Part shown: positions 28,501-37,075 of the stretch, piece by piece
How positions within the stretch are numbered: the stretch's first letter is position 1
How the letters are laid out: every line of letters starts with the position of its first letter
DNA from: a virus
Virus record (IMG/VR): IMGVR_UViG_3300008113_000047
Span: 1-61,212 of that record
Reading direction: 5' to 3' (one strand)
Length of the DNA: 61,212 nucleotides
The notes under the pieces: generated by a model
Told to the model about the DNA's origin: nothing
Database searches by the model: none
Seen by the model: only the letters and a program-made list of their open reading frames with translations
Made by a program: the position numbers and the translations under genes

Positions 28501-31500
28501 ATTAACTGGTTGACCATAAACGTTGTTAGGATAGTTAGAATCATCATAACCACCTGCACCAACGTTTAAGAAATCATGTCCAGTTGCACGTACTGTTGAG
28601 AATGTAGTAGTAATACCAATTACATCTCCAGCTAAGTGTCTAAGGTCTAGTGGGGTGTTTAGGTCAAATAAGAAGTCACTGCCTGGACCAGTAATAGTAA
28701 TCTCTGTACCAGCAGGAATCGCTTGTGTGACTGGAGCACTAATTCTAGCTCTATAGCCAATTGTATTTTGATTTTCGTCAAACAACTGCGTTACAGTTCT
28801 AATAAATGTATCTTCAGTTACGCCACCTACTCCTGCTCTAGGAATTCCTATACCAGTTAATACTGCACCATATTGTAGTGATGTTGCAGTTGGTGGGAAG
28901 TCAATTGCTTGTAGTGTGTCCAACACTTGTGGTTGAACAATAACATGAGGGCCAGTAGCACCAAATTGAATTATTGCTACAATTTGATCCATTAAGGCTT
29001 GTAAAGCAGTTGCCGCTCCAGCTTCAGCTACAATGCCACTGTCAATATCTTGTGCAACGTAATCTATACTTAAAGGATCTTGGTAACTTCTTCTAATACC
29101 TAAATTTCTAACAGGAGCAACTGAAGTACCGTTCTGTAGAACATTGGTTATAATGTTCATTAATTCTTGAACTCGTACGTTGTCGACCCCAGCAACTCCA
29201 GGAGTTCCAGCAGTGTTTTGCGTTGATGTATTTCCAGCTGTTGCAGTCACAGTTGTTTCTAAAACAATCTGTTGAACAACAGTTGATGCTCTATTAACGG
29301 CAGCAATGGTTTGTGTTTTTTGATTAGACAACACATATTGTGAACTTGTTGAACCGTCATAATATGCTAGAGCAGCCGTTCTAGTTGCTACGTTACCACC
29401 ATATTCTAAGTCATAGGCAACAGCATCAAGAATTAAACCAACGTCTCTACGGCAAGTAGTTTGATTAAATTGTAAAGATGGGTATGTTTGTGCTAAAAAT
29501 GCAATAACTTCATCTTGTACAAATAATTTATTTGCTTGTATTTGTGCAACACCATTTAAATTGCTTCCACGATATGGTAGTTGTAGTTGTGGTATAGTTG
29601 CACCACTGTATTGATTCAGTGCAGTAATTGCCGCAGTGGTGGCAAAATTAATTGCATCAATAGTTTCTATTTTTTGCTGACTCAATACAAGAGCCGCACT
29701 TGGATTACCTTGCTGATAATAACTAATACCAGCGGCACGACTTCTTACGTTACCACCATAGGTCAAGTCATAAAGAACGGCATCAATAATGTACCCAACG
29801 TCACGGAAGCATGTGTTGATGTTATATTGGAAGTTAGGATAAATTGTGGCCAAATAATCAATAACTTCAGATTGTATCCAAATTTTGTTATCTGATACTT
29901 TTTGTACAGCATTGGTGTTGAGACCACTTAATGGATTTATTGTTGTAGTAACAGCGTATTTGTCTTGAGTAATGCCGCCATCAGATGTCTTACCTAAAAT
30001 ACGGTATATACTTGGATCATAATTTGAAGCTGAAAATCTTAAGGCGGAACTGTTAATAATAGCAGGTCTGTTTAAAATTTGACTTACACTAATTGTCTTT
30101 TGTTGATACAAGTTTATTTTACGAGCACGAGTCCTATTATATGCATCAGTGACTGTAGGTATTGGGTTAGTCAGCGATGGATCAATACTTGTAACCCAAT
30201 ATGAATCAACAAATGTAAATGACACAGGAGTCACACTATTAACGATACTCACTTCTAAATCATAATTTAAAGTAACGTCCCATATGCCATCAACGATGGT
30301 AGTCTGACCAGTTGCCTCTTGATTTTGCATGTTAACTGTTAGAGGAGTATCTAATGTCACAGCCCATCTGTTTGACACTGCATCATAAACTGGGGTATCA
30401 GTAATTGTATATCTTGTATAAGTTAACTGTAGACCCATGTTGGTGTCTAAATGTTGGAAACTCCAACCTATCTTAGGCACCCAACTTAATTCTAAAGTTC
30501 TATTAGTAACACTTTGACTAATTGAAACTGTTGCAGTTGTTGGACTGGTAACTTCAATAATATAAGTGTTGGCAGCTACAGTGTCGCCTGTGACCAATTG
30601 ACCAACATTATTTTGATCTAGATTAGTAGCAGTAAGAGTAGTACCACTAATAGCACCTGTTGTAATGTCTGTAGTGGTATAGATATAAATGGTCTGTGCG
30701 CCAATTTTATTATCATTATCACCAGTAGGAGTTGGTCTTGGAGAAGGTTTGAATGTGACCGTTTTTTCAGTAACACCAGTTACAGTGTAGGTCAGTACAC
30801 CGCCAGGTATAGTTGTTTTCATTCCAACAACAGCTGGACGTTGTAGACGTTGAAGTTTTAGTACGTTTTGACCAGCTTGGTTTTCACCAGGAATTCCATC
30901 AAACCTTGCTCTACCTGTAATATTAGATGGGCTTGGATCACCTTTAATTGAGAATACAACGTCTTGTGCCCCAATTACTAAATTGGATATAGCGCGAGCC
31001 GGCAAGTCAGCAAAATTATAAGTTCCTAAATCATTGATATAGTTAGTACTCTCAGAACCATCTAACGTAAAGGTATGGTCACTGATAGAGGTAATTGTGT
31101 AAACTCTGCCGTCAACATCAGTTGTTCTAGGAGTAGTACTTGGAGGAATTGCAGGCAATTGCAATCCTCGAACACTGGTCATTTGTACACTTTCTCCAGT
31201 TGAGAAAGGGTGAGGATAATATGTAGTTACTACTAGAGGACCATTAGTTAATGTCCCACCTGGCAATCTTGCTCTAGCAATATTTTTAATAATAACTTCA
31301 TGTTTGGTCAGTTTGAATGTGGCATTTCTTATAGGCTTGCTAGCCAAGCCGCCCATTACTAAATTTACAGCACCTTGGTTACCATCTGCATCTGGATCAT
31401 CAATATACACTTGCATGATGTTACCAATGTCAGTTTTAACTCTACCAATTTGAATAGCTTCGTTAGGATCGCTACCTTCAGATTGTAAACCAACAATACC

Positions 31501-34077
31501 ATAACAACTTGAGCCTGTTACAGAACGAATTTGACCGCCTGATCTAGACAAATAGCTGGCACGGCAATAGTATGTAAATTGACTAACTGCTTCTGCAACA
31601 CCGTTGTTTTCACAAACTAGACCATAACCTAAATCGTTGATCATGGTAAAGTCATTAGACAACATAGATCTATTACCAGCAGTTTCAATTAAAATCTGAG
31701 AACCGTTTGGAATAAATCCTGCTGGCAAATAAGTATCATCAAGTTCAATTGGAGTAGTAGTACTCAATGTTAATGTAGCAGTTCCATTAGCATCTGGAGT
31801 TGTTGAATCAATAATGACATACTTTTTCTTAGCTAAGAAAAATGTGTTTGGAGTTTCAGGAGTACGCACAAGACCAGTAACAGTCATTTTGAGACCACTA
31901 GAACCTTGTGTACCAGTGAACGGATCTGTATAGCTAGTGTCTTGAACGTAGCAAACTTGGTTACCAGACATACCGTCAACCAATTGACCACCACCGCCTT
32001 CCCCAGCAAATACAGCGCCAACTTGTGCATATGGAGAACGTGTTTTGATTTGTCTATTTGGATCAAAAGACATAGCAAAGCCTTTGAATCCAATAAGTGT
32101 TAGGTTACGCAATTGGAATGCATCAGCAACCAATAATGCATCGCAGTGCTCGTTGTCTAACAAGAATTCAATTGTTGATGAATCTGGGATACCAGTTGCT
32201 AGTGGTTTTGGATCACCGTTGTCGTCAACAATGTCCATAATATATGTTCCTGGAGCAATGTTTAAATCTGGATTTGGGTCTTTGTAAACAATATTAACTT
32301 CACGCCCAACTCTGTAGACATTAGGTATTCCACCAACGGTACCTACAATAAACCTCATACCACTCTTTGGTCTATAAGGACTATTTTTAATTTCTAATTT
32401 TGTACTACCAACTACGTTAGTAGTTCCAACTGATCTAGCAAGTTGGTGGTAGTAGTGAGTGTTATACCAAAAGGTAGCACTTTGGCTTCGGTCGCCTCGA
32501 ACAAACTTGAGCTGTTGAGATTTAACAGGGTCAACTGGACCTGGTTTTGGTTTAACTAATGTACGTCTAAATTCGTCACCCTTAATAGCACAGTTAGGTG
32601 GGACAAAAATTGGAGCTTCTTCAAAATATACACCTGACTCAACCATAATAGTAATTTCAGGTTTTGGTACAAAGAATCCTCTAAATCCAAAATCGACTTT
32701 AGAAGTTATACTGTAAGGACCATCCTTTTTGTTAGCTAATGAAATGCTAATAGTTCCGCCAGGAGCAACTTCTGGATTTGGCCATGTTACTAATGATTTT
32801 AAATTTAATTCAAAGTTATTAACATCTAAAGCATTAACTCTATGGATACCATTTAAATTTCTTGTGTCCAGTGATCCTAAGATAGCTCCACTAACTAAAA
32901 CGTAATCTCCATCTTGAAATCCATGATTTTGTAAACTTACACGCACACGAGTTCTTGGGCTTGTAATTGGAGTTGTAAATGGCGGAGCCCAACGAGTAAT
33001 TTGTTGTGGCGTAACTTGGTATGGTGTATTTTGTAATTCAACAGTGTCTATAATTCGAGTTGCATAGCGACATGCGGCATTCAATGATTTAAATGCTTTA
33101 CTCCAACTGCGACCAATTTCTTCTTCTGGATAACCATAGATTGGATTTGGACGATCGTTGTCAAAATCCCAAATATCATCATTACCTTTTGTACTAACAT
33201 ACAAATTACCACTACTAGAATATGACTTAGAATCTACATATCCTTTAGTAACTGCTCTGTAATCTTCTTGTACAAATAGTGTTCCGTCTGGAAGACGATT
33301 GATACCAACATAGTCACCAGGGTGGTCATTTAATATTAATGGACCAGTCATCACGCCCATGCCCTTGTTTACAAAGCCAGTTGCTGGATCTAGTGTGTTA
33401 GTTCCCTGTAAAGAAAGTTTAGTATCTACATATTCTTTACGTGTTGCATGAGCAGGGTGCGTTGCTTGGAATTTTAAGAAAACATCATTCTTTGGAGTAA
33501 CACCGTCAGATCCAACAACGCTAATAATTTTTGTACCAGCATTAACGTTGCCGTTATCTGGAGTAGGACTAATTTTGAAGTTCTGACGCATGACACTGCC
33601 GGCAGCAAGATCAAAGGTGCCCAACTTGTCAATATTGTCTCTGTTTAAGAAATTCTGATAAACCCATTTTCTAGTAACAGCATCTTGGTCATTTTCAGGA
33701 TCACCAATAAAACTTAATTTAAAACCACTTCCGTCTAATACGTTTGACAGCGTAGGAGTTGGGTCTTGTCGAATTTGAACGTTAGCAATACTAAAGATTA
33801 TTTTAGATGGATCAGTAGCTGTATCAATACTGATACCAATAGCCGCTTCTAAATCTCTACTAACAATCGTTTTTCCTAAACTGTCTAAGCCTAAAACTGT
33901 GTTAGGTCTTAGTGGTTTGATAACGTCAACTAAGTTATCAAATGTTAGTCCGGCCTCTAGACCTTGACTAGCGTAAAGTTCTTGGAAATTTGCATTAACT
34001 TTGGAAAACGCATCACGTATGCTGTCACCTGTTCCATCGTTACCTGTTAAACCAATATTAACGTCTTTTCTTGCCAT
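25546..34077 (-). CDS. giant tail fibre/spike-like virion protein (about 2843 residues)
   Basis: The largest gene here. Start 34077 (MARKDVNIGL) has a GGAG ribosome site. The N-terminus holds the NDGTGDSIRDAF..VN.NF..LY motif shared with the next fibre gene. Residues from about 290 to 560 look like a pectate-lyase-type beta helix (ESGVYFEEAPIFVPPNC). Two tandem domains of about 110 residues follow near the middle (29290-29915), then shaft units (NRKYVDN) and a block of GxGYxxAP repeats (27340-27740). The last 130 residues (SANYADLAENYQADF, then VAGVVST and KISKGDLMVSA) resemble C-terminal chaperone/peptidase domains of some phage fibres; whether it self-cleaves is unknown. It should form a long host-recognition structure. 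Confidence 0.8.
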   Translation of the reverse strand: MARKDVNIGLTGNDGTGDSIRDAFSKVNANFQELYASQGLEAGLTFDNLVDVIKPLRPNTVLGLDSLGKTIVSRDLEAAIGISIDTATDPSKIIFSIANVQIRQDPTPTLSNVLDGSGFKLSFIGDPENDQDAVTRKWVYQNFLNRDNIDKLGTFDLAAGSVMRQNFKISPTPDNGNVNAGTKIISVVGSDGVTPKNDVFLKFQATHPAHATRKEYVDTKLSLQGTNTLDPATGFVNKGMGVMTGPLILNDHPGDYVGINRLPDGTLFVQEDYRAVTKGYVDSKSYSSSGNLYVSTKGNDDIWDFDNDRPNPIYGYPEEEIGRSWSKAFKSLNAACRYATRIIDTVELQNTPYQVTPQQITRWAPPFTTPITSPRTRVRVSLQNHGFQDGDYVLVSGAILGSLDTRNLNGIHRVNALDVNNFELNLKSLVTWPNPEVAPGGTISISLANKKDGPYSITSKVDFGFRGFFVPKPEITIMVESGVYFEEAPIFVPPNCAIKGDEFRRTLVKPKPGPVDPVKSQQLKFVRGDRSQSATFWYNTHYYHQLARSVGTTNVVGSTKLEIKNSPYRPKSGMRFIVGTVGGIPNVYRVGREVNIVYKDPNPDLNIAPGTYIMDIVDDNGDPKPLATGIPDSSTIEFLLDNEHCDALLVADAFQLRNLTLIGFKGFAMSFDPNRQIKTRSPYAQVGAVFAGEGGGGQLVDGMSGNQVCYVQDTSYTDPFTGTQGSSGLKMTVTGLVRTPETPNTFFLAKKKYVIIDSTTPDANGTATLTLSTTTPIELDDTYLPAGFIPNGSQILIETAGNRSMLSNDFTMINDLGYGLVCENNGVAEAVSQFTYYCRASYLSRSGGQIRSVTGSSCYGIVGLQSEGSDPNEAIQIGRVKTDIGNIMQVYIDDPDADGNQGAVNLVMGGLASKPIRNATFKLTKHEVIIKNIARARLPGGTLTNGPLVVTTYYPHPFSTGESVQMTSVRGLQLPAIPPSTTPRTTDVDGRVYTITSISDHTFTLDGSESTNYINDLGTYNFADLPARAISNLVIGAQDVVFSIKGDPSPSNITGRARFDGIPGENQAGQNVLKLQRLQRPAVVGMKTTIPGGVLTYTVTGVTEKTVTFKPSPRPTPTGDNDNKIGAQTIYIYTTTDITTGAISGTTLTATNLDQNNVGQLVTGDTVAANTYIIEVTSPTTATVSISQSVTNRTLELSWVPKIGWSFQHLDTNMGLQLTYTRYTITDTPVYDAVSNRWAVTLDTPLTVNMQNQEATGQTTIVDGIWDVTLNYDLEVSIVNSVTPVSFTFVDSYWVTSIDPSLTNPIPTVTDAYNRTRARKINLYQQKTISVSQILNRPAIINSSALRFSASNYDPSIYRILGKTSDGGITQDKYAVTTTINPLSGLNTNAVQKVSDNKIWIQSEVIDYLATIYPNFQYNINTCFRDVGYIIDAVLYDLTYGGNVRSRAAGISYYQQGNPSAALVLSQQKIETIDAINFATTAAITALNQYSGATIPQLQLPYRGSNLNGVAQIQANKLFVQDEVIAFLAQTYPSLQFNQTTCRRDVGLILDAVAYDLEYGGNVATRTAALAYYDGSTSSQYVLSNQKTQTIAAVNRASTVVQQIVLETTVTATAGNTSTQNTAGTPGVAGVDNVRVQELMNIITNVLQNGTSVAPVRNLGIRRSYQDPLSIDYVAQDIDSGIVAEAGAATALQALMDQIVAIIQFGATGPHVIVQPQVLDTLQAIDFPPTATSLQYGAVLTGIGIPRAGVGGVTEDTFIRTVTQLFDENQNTIGYRARISAPVTQAIPAGTEITITGPGSDFLFDLNTPLDLRHLAGDVIGITTTFSTVRATGHDFLNVGAGGYDDSNYPNNVYGQPVNTPSDSAIATEVGTGRVFHVSTDQNGNFRVGSFFNVNQGDGSVSISAKIGLSAVTSLSFLTGATVNQFSTDSKLDDNSDNIVSTQKAMKTYINNLIDGRFTIDNTDTPQRGLLRLDGESIMVGDLDIGLNSVERIVNSPNNDGAVNRKYVDNVFAGGTINYDGSYEIETTGSRTNVLAFTMITDNTSVGGVPNNKGGIDLNNNKIVSLKAPTELTDAANRAYVDQTIATGGVRTGWTGFTLSNTTIRNTVSSISMVNNGGGYLVPPVVVIYSTSGTGAAARAVLTAGSGARSVNNIIVDSGGYGYTEAPMIIIGGSVSNVNVNSSGSGYSSAPTLTFSAPPTGGIRATGYAVMQGSGSNQIISSIVITNAGAGYTLAPTIAQSGGGSPTVTAIITAVLQPGSGATATAGITATLRNIDLNGNKVTGSADPTQNTDLVTLNYFNTKNFIGEIADVTITNVPASGDLLVFTGTVPAGSKGAMVNVAVDSSSDISFVRSANTIAVNIKDNAIIDSNIAPNAAIQQTKLLLSRANSVTEGAVPGVGDFGISSFNATEFISDNGLIKLRQSESKNTGVRLDRMQQITNYRILGRYNVTEGETSVGPITEVPVTDLKQLLGLSAATVQVLISDDILGGKQVDSGNPLNPLLATNWNGSASFGALLRRGGSMIGKIVMTDAGGLPAGDANITPIIGVGAGLTDKLDIGTSSLRFRNVFSKNHYGDVFEGATFGSASAPTTQGSGATFNGTATFAGSSGALQFALVAGGDIALRNGANNVNFNGSQQVTVSVLAESGTVNNSLVRRTSDGQINASQFNGPLNGLATNATNLRLGTTDYPASDSASSTSVPLRINGVIKATTFEGKATSANYADLAENYQADFAYEPGTVLEFGGAHEVTVAQDETRKVAGVVSTRPAHLMNTELQGENVVALALQGRVPCKVRGKISKGDLMVSAGGGYARPTHDPKIGTIIGKALEDFDGVEGVIEVVVGRL
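27340..27740 (-). repeat. GxGYxxAP repeats inside the 2843-residue protein
   Basis: Four related units (GGGYLVPP, GGYGYTEAP, GSGYSSAP, GAGYTLAP) lie in tandem. The order and spacing match the repeats of the 1413-residue gene, implying module exchange or duplication between fibre genes. Confidence 0.75.
29290..29915 (-). repeat. tandem duplication of a ~110-residue domain in the giant fibre
   Basis: Two copies share the skeleton Q-x-E-V-I-x-x-L-A, YP-x-x-Q-x-N, T-C-x-R-D-V-G-x-I-x-D-A-V-x-Y-D-L-x-Y-G-G-N, a YY near the end and V-L-S-x-Q-K-x-x-T-I. They differ at many codons, so the duplication is old. The conserved Cys-Arg-Asp-Val-Gly and Tyr-Gly-Gly-Asn parts are also found in other aquatic T4-like virion proteins as I recall. 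Confidence 0.8.
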
Positions 34078-34115
34078 TATTAACTCCAAATTTGGGTGAT
34101 ATACCAACTGTCCAC

Positions 34116-34125
34116 TTTATTTACC
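34116..34125 (-). promoter_or_regulatory. late-type promoter GGTAAATAAA before the giant fibre gene
   Basis: The motif lies about 40 bases before the start at 34077 in the divergent gap with the plus-strand zinc-motif gene. Confidence 0.45.
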
Positions 34126-34145
34126 TTATAGTTTTATAAACTTAA

Positions 34146-34154
34146 TGTAAATAA
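34146..34154 (+). promoter_or_regulatory. late-type promoter TGTAAATAA before the 34159 gene
   Basis: The plus-strand motif ends four bases before the ATG at 34159, and no Shine-Dalgarno is present, so the transcript would start close to the start codon. Confidence 0.35.
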
Positions 34155-34158
34155 TGGC

Positions 34159-34446
34159 ATGTTCATACGATCCTTTAAAGAAATTTCTAATTATGTTCGA
34201 AGCAGTAAATTAGGCAAAGAACATCATTATACTAGAACAAAAACAATTAATGTTTTTCGATGTGACAATTGTGACAGGGATTTTACAAGGGATCATGCTA
34301 AGATAGACCCCAAAAGACTCAGCAACAAATATTTTCATGTTTGCGGAGAATGTGACGTCAAAAAATTTGCCCAACGAATGGGCATTACTAAAAGAAAAAT
34401 TTGGGATATGCCAGTTAGCAGTACATTGCCAATTGGTAAGATTTAA
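34159..34446 (+). CDS. zinc-ribbon protein conserved in T4-like phages
   Basis: A 95-residue basic protein with two CxxC pairs (CDNC and CGEC) separated by about 30 residues, fitting a treble-clef or zinc-ribbon fold. The segments YTRTKT before the first pair and KIWDMPVSSTL at the end match proteins I recall from aquatic T4-like phages. It may bind DNA or RNA. It is on the opposite strand to its neighbours and ends 4 bases inside the iscA-like gene (convergent). Confidence 0.7.
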   Translation: MFIRSFKEISNYVRSSKLGKEHHYTRTKTINVFRCDNCDRDFTRDHAKIDPKRLSNKYFHVCGECDVKKFAQRMGITKRKIWDMPVSSTLPIGKI

Positions 34447-34769
34447 ACTCTAAAACTTTCACCACATCCACAGCGGTCACGCTCATTGGGATTAATAAAA
34501 TCAAATCCTTCATTAAGTCCGTTGCGAACCCAATCCATTGTTAAACCATTTAGATAAGCCAAACTCTTGGCATCGACCAGCACAATAAATTCTGGTTGAC
34601 CAAAATTAGTGACTCCAGGTTCAGCAGTGTATTCATCCACATATTCGATAGTATAGGCCAATCCACTACAGCCTGTGGTTTTTACACCTATGCGAATACC
34701 CACGCCTTTGCCGCGTTTTTCTAAATTCTGTTTAATTCTCTTACGTGCTGTGTCGGTTACGGTAATCAT
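34443..34769 (-). CDS. A-type Fe-S carrier (IscA/ErpA-like)
   Basis: A 108-residue protein of the HesB/IscA family. It keeps the three conserved cysteines: Cys34 in TTGCSGLAY, and Cys100 and Cys102 in the C-terminal CGCG. Such proteins carry Fe-S clusters to target enzymes. It overlaps the iscU-like gene by 29 bases in another frame and ends the Fe-S operon. IscA-like genes alone are common in aquatic phages; a complete operon is not. Confidence 0.9.
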   Translation of the reverse strand: MITVTDTARKRIKQNLEKRGKGVGIRIGVKTTGCSGLAYTIEYVDEYTAEPGVTNFGQPEFIVLVDAKSLAYLNGLTMDWVRNGLNEGFDFINPNERDRCGCGESFRV

Positions 34770-35127
34770 TTACAGCCGCCTTAATAGCATCTTCTGCTAG
34801 AATACTACAGTGTATCTTTACTGGGGGTAATGCTAGTTCTGTGGCGATTTCGGAGTTTTTGATTGTTCCTGCTTCGTCGAGAGTTTTTCCTTTGAGCCAT
34901 TCTGTAACGAGACTCGAGCTCGCGATAGCCGATCCGCAGCCATACGTTTTAAATTTTGCATCTGTAATAATACCTGTATCATTGTCTACCTTTATCTGTA
35001 GTTTCATTACATCACCGCAAGCAGGTGCACCAACCATGCCAGTGCCAACATCGGTATCGTTCTTGTCAAAGCTACCAACGTTGCGAGGATTCTCGTAATG
35101 ATCGATTACTTTGTCTGAATATGCCAT
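34741..35127 (-). CDS. IscU-type Fe-S scaffold
   Basis: A 128-residue scaffold with the three cluster cysteines (Cys37 in APACGD, Cys64 in TYGCGSA, Cys107 in KIHCS) and Asp39. It carries LPPVK (100-104), the motif that the host chaperone HscA recognises in true IscU, so it should be able to use the host Isc chaperone system rather than SufU partners. It has a late-type promoter and a Shine-Dalgarno (AAAGGACAT). It sits in an otherwise Suf-type operon, so the cluster is a hybrid. Confidence 0.92.
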   Translation of the reverse strand: MAYSDKVIDHYENPRNVGSFDKNDTDVGTGMVGAPACGDVMKLQIKVDNDTGIITDAKFKTYGCGSAIASSSLVTEWLKGKTLDEAGTIKNSEIATELALPPVKIHCSILAEDAIKAAVNDYRNRHST

Positions 35128-35130
35128 ATT

Positions 35131-36279
35131 TTATGTCCTTTTAGAATTGTATTTATCGTAGAATTTTACAAGACCCTGTTTTAAATGTTCAACATCATCT
35201 TTAGTATTGTAGCAAGCCCAACTCAATCTAAGTATTCCATTTGGGAATTTTTCTTCTACAATTGGTCTTGCATTTAAATGACCATATTTTAATACAATTC
35301 CTTCGTTAAGTAAAAATTCTCCTACATAAGCAGGATGGTGGCCATGTACGTTGAAGCCAATTAAGCCACCTTTATAGTAACCTGGGTGGAATATTTCTAT
35401 GAAGTCAAGGTCATTCAACATCATTTGAAAGTTTGCATTCATAAGTTTGTCATGAACTTTAAAACTTTCTAAATCATATGAAGTGAACCAGTCAATTGCT
35501 GAACCTAACATTACTACCCCTGCAATGTTGGGTTTGCCAATTTCTAATTTCCAAGGGAGTAGTGTACTATTGCTATCACCTAATATAGTAGGTTCTAACT
35601 TGTCTAAATACTTTTGTTTCCCGTATAACATGCCAACACCCGTTGGACCATAAAATTTATGTCCAGTAAATGTTAAAAAATCAATATTGAAATCTTGCAC
35701 GTCTATTGTTTCTCTGCCAATGCTTAAACTTGCATCTAGCAAAGTTATCCCGTCATATTCTTTGACTTTATCAAATATACTTTTAACAGGTTGTACATAA
35801 CCAATACTGTTAGAGATATGGCTCATACTGAACAATATCTTACCATCACAGCCATTGAGTAAATCTTCAAGATGACCAAGATCCATACTGCCATCTTTGA
35901 TAACATTTACGGTTTCAAATCTAAAACCATATTCAATGGACATGTATTGCCAAATGAGAAAATTAGCATGGTGTTCACTTTCAGGAACAATTACACAATC
36001 ATTTGAATGCCATTTGTGACAAATGCTCTTGGCAATCATGTTTATGCCATGATTGTTTCCTTGAGTAAAAATTATTTCGTTGTCTTTTTTAGAATTAATT
36101 AATAATTTTACTTTTTGTCTAATAAACTCATACTCATCCCTTGCATCAATTTTATTACAAATATCAAGGTAGGAATCCTTTACCTGATTAGGAATTATAG
36201 TTTGTGATGCACTGTTTAAGTATGTTTTGTCTGGTAAAGTAAAATCGCTTTTAACTTTGGAAAAAATCTTTGAGTTCAT
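35131..36279 (-). CDS. SufS-like PLP protein lacking the desulfurase cysteine
   Basis: A 382-residue class V aminotransferase fold protein, start 36279 inside the end of the sufB/D-like gene. The PLP lysine is present (Lys208 in TGHKFYGPTG) as are His104 (SEHHAN) and Asp182. The loop that in SufS carries the catalytic cysteine (GHHCAMP in E. coli) reads GHLNARP here: Asn336 replaces Cys. The PLP-contacting Gln (DGAQ) is also changed (DASL). The rest aligns well, including RLSWACYNT. It probably binds PLP but cannot form the usual persulfide. It may be a decoy, a partner-binding subunit or a different PLP enzyme. Confidence 0.85.
   Translation of the reverse strand: MNSKIFSKVKSDFTLPDKTYLNSASQTIIPNQVKDSYLDICNKIDARDEYEFIRQKVKLLINSKKDNEIIFTQGNNHGINMIAKSICHKWHSNDCVIVPESEHHANFLIWQYMSIEYGFRFETVNVIKDGSMDLGHLEDLLNGCDGKILFSMSHISNSIGYVQPVKSIFDKVKEYDGITLLDASLSIGRETIDVQDFNIDFLTFTGHKFYGPTGVGMLYGKQKYLDKLEPTILGDSNSTLLPWKLEIGKPNIAGVVMLGSAIDWFTSYDLESFKVHDKLMNANFQMMLNDLDFIEIFHPGYYKGGLIGFNVHGHHPAYVGEFLLNEGIVLKYGHLNARPIVEEKFPNGILRLSWACYNTKDDVEHLKQGLVKFYDKYNSKRT
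35149..35157 (-). promoter_or_regulatory. late promoter GATAAATAC inside the Fe-S operon
   Basis: The motif lies 22 bases before the iscU-like start, within the last codons of the sufS-like gene. It would let iscU and iscA be expressed late without the suf genes. Confidence 0.5.
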
Positions 36280-37075
36280 CTTTAATGTCTTGATATTCAA
36301 TAAGTTCCAACACACTATCTTGATGCAGGGTTTTTAACAAGTTCTCAGCACTGACTTTATCAATGCCCTTGCTTTCTAAATACCATAGACTATGTTCGTC
36401 AATTGTAGTAACTTCACAACTATGATACGCCCGTACTTGTCCACAGTCAATAACCATTTGTGGAGTACTAAATGCTTGTGAAGTTTCGTCACAGACAATA
36501 CTGGTATTAGTTACACTGGACACGCTGTCTATCATGTCTTCTTCAATTTTAACAATACCCTGAAAGACAGTTCGACTATTTTTTCCAGCAATACTGTTTA
36601 CAAACGTGTTGCTCTCTGCACAAGGACCAGCGTGATAAACTTTGCTTATAATCTCACTGCTACCGCCAACCCCATTTTCTGCTAGACCAAAGATATTAAT
36701 AACAGAGTTTTCGTATAGCTCACATTCAAATATATGCTTATTAAGTTTCCCGTCTTTAACAAAAATCCCAATATTAATAATTGAATTTGGTTCAGCAGTT
36801 ACATTGTAAATAAAAACCTGTTGAGTATTTTTAGATCCATCGCATAGAATGAATAAGTCTAGCCTACTACTGTCTCTTCCAAGCACTTGTAAATTTTTGC
36901 ATAACAAATCTGATTCAGTTGGATTCATACGTAGAACCATCAAGTCATCAGTATTTTCTTTTATCATTAAGCAATTTGCATCAATGACCTTAAATTTTTT
37001 ACCAAAGTACTGTGTAGGACTGTTTGACCAATCTGGGTCTTGTGAATCAACTTTAAGAAAACTCTCGATAGCCAT
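36251..37075 (-). CDS. SufB/SufD-family scaffold protein (short, SufD-like)
   Basis: A 274-residue beta-helix protein of the SufBD family; E. coli SufB and SufD are over 420 residues, so the N-terminal part is shortened. The conserved core is clear: KNSRTVFQGIV, NTSIVCDETSQAFSTP, then VRAYHSCEVTTIDEHSLWYLESKGI. The His of AYHSC matches the cluster-site His of SufD. Only one such gene is present, where bacteria need SufB plus SufD; it could be a homodimer or join host SufB. It overlaps sufC by 23 bases and the sufS-like gene by 29. Confidence 0.85.
   Translation of the reverse strand: MAIESFLKVDSQDPDWSNSPTQYFGKKFKVIDANCLMIKENTDDLMVLRMNPTESDLLCKNLQVLGRDSSRLDLFILCDGSKNTQQVFIYNVTAEPNSIINIGIFVKDGKLNKHIFECELYENSVINIFGLAENGVGGSSEIISKVYHAGPCAESNTFVNSIAGKNSRTVFQGIVKIEEDMIDSVSSVTNTSIVCDETSQAFSTPQMVIDCGQVRAYHSCEVTTIDEHSLWYLESKGIDKVSAENLLKTLHQDSVLELIEYQDIKDELKDFFQS

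Noticed and set aside
34900-34935. Palindrome-rich stretch around CTCGAGCTCG
   Set aside because: It lies inside the iscU-like coding region over conserved residues (near the second cysteine), so codon content explains it.
36251-37075. Reading the SufB/D-like gene as SufB
   Set aside because: It is far shorter than SufB and the cluster-site region resembles SufD; I left it as a SufB/D-family protein, SufD-like.
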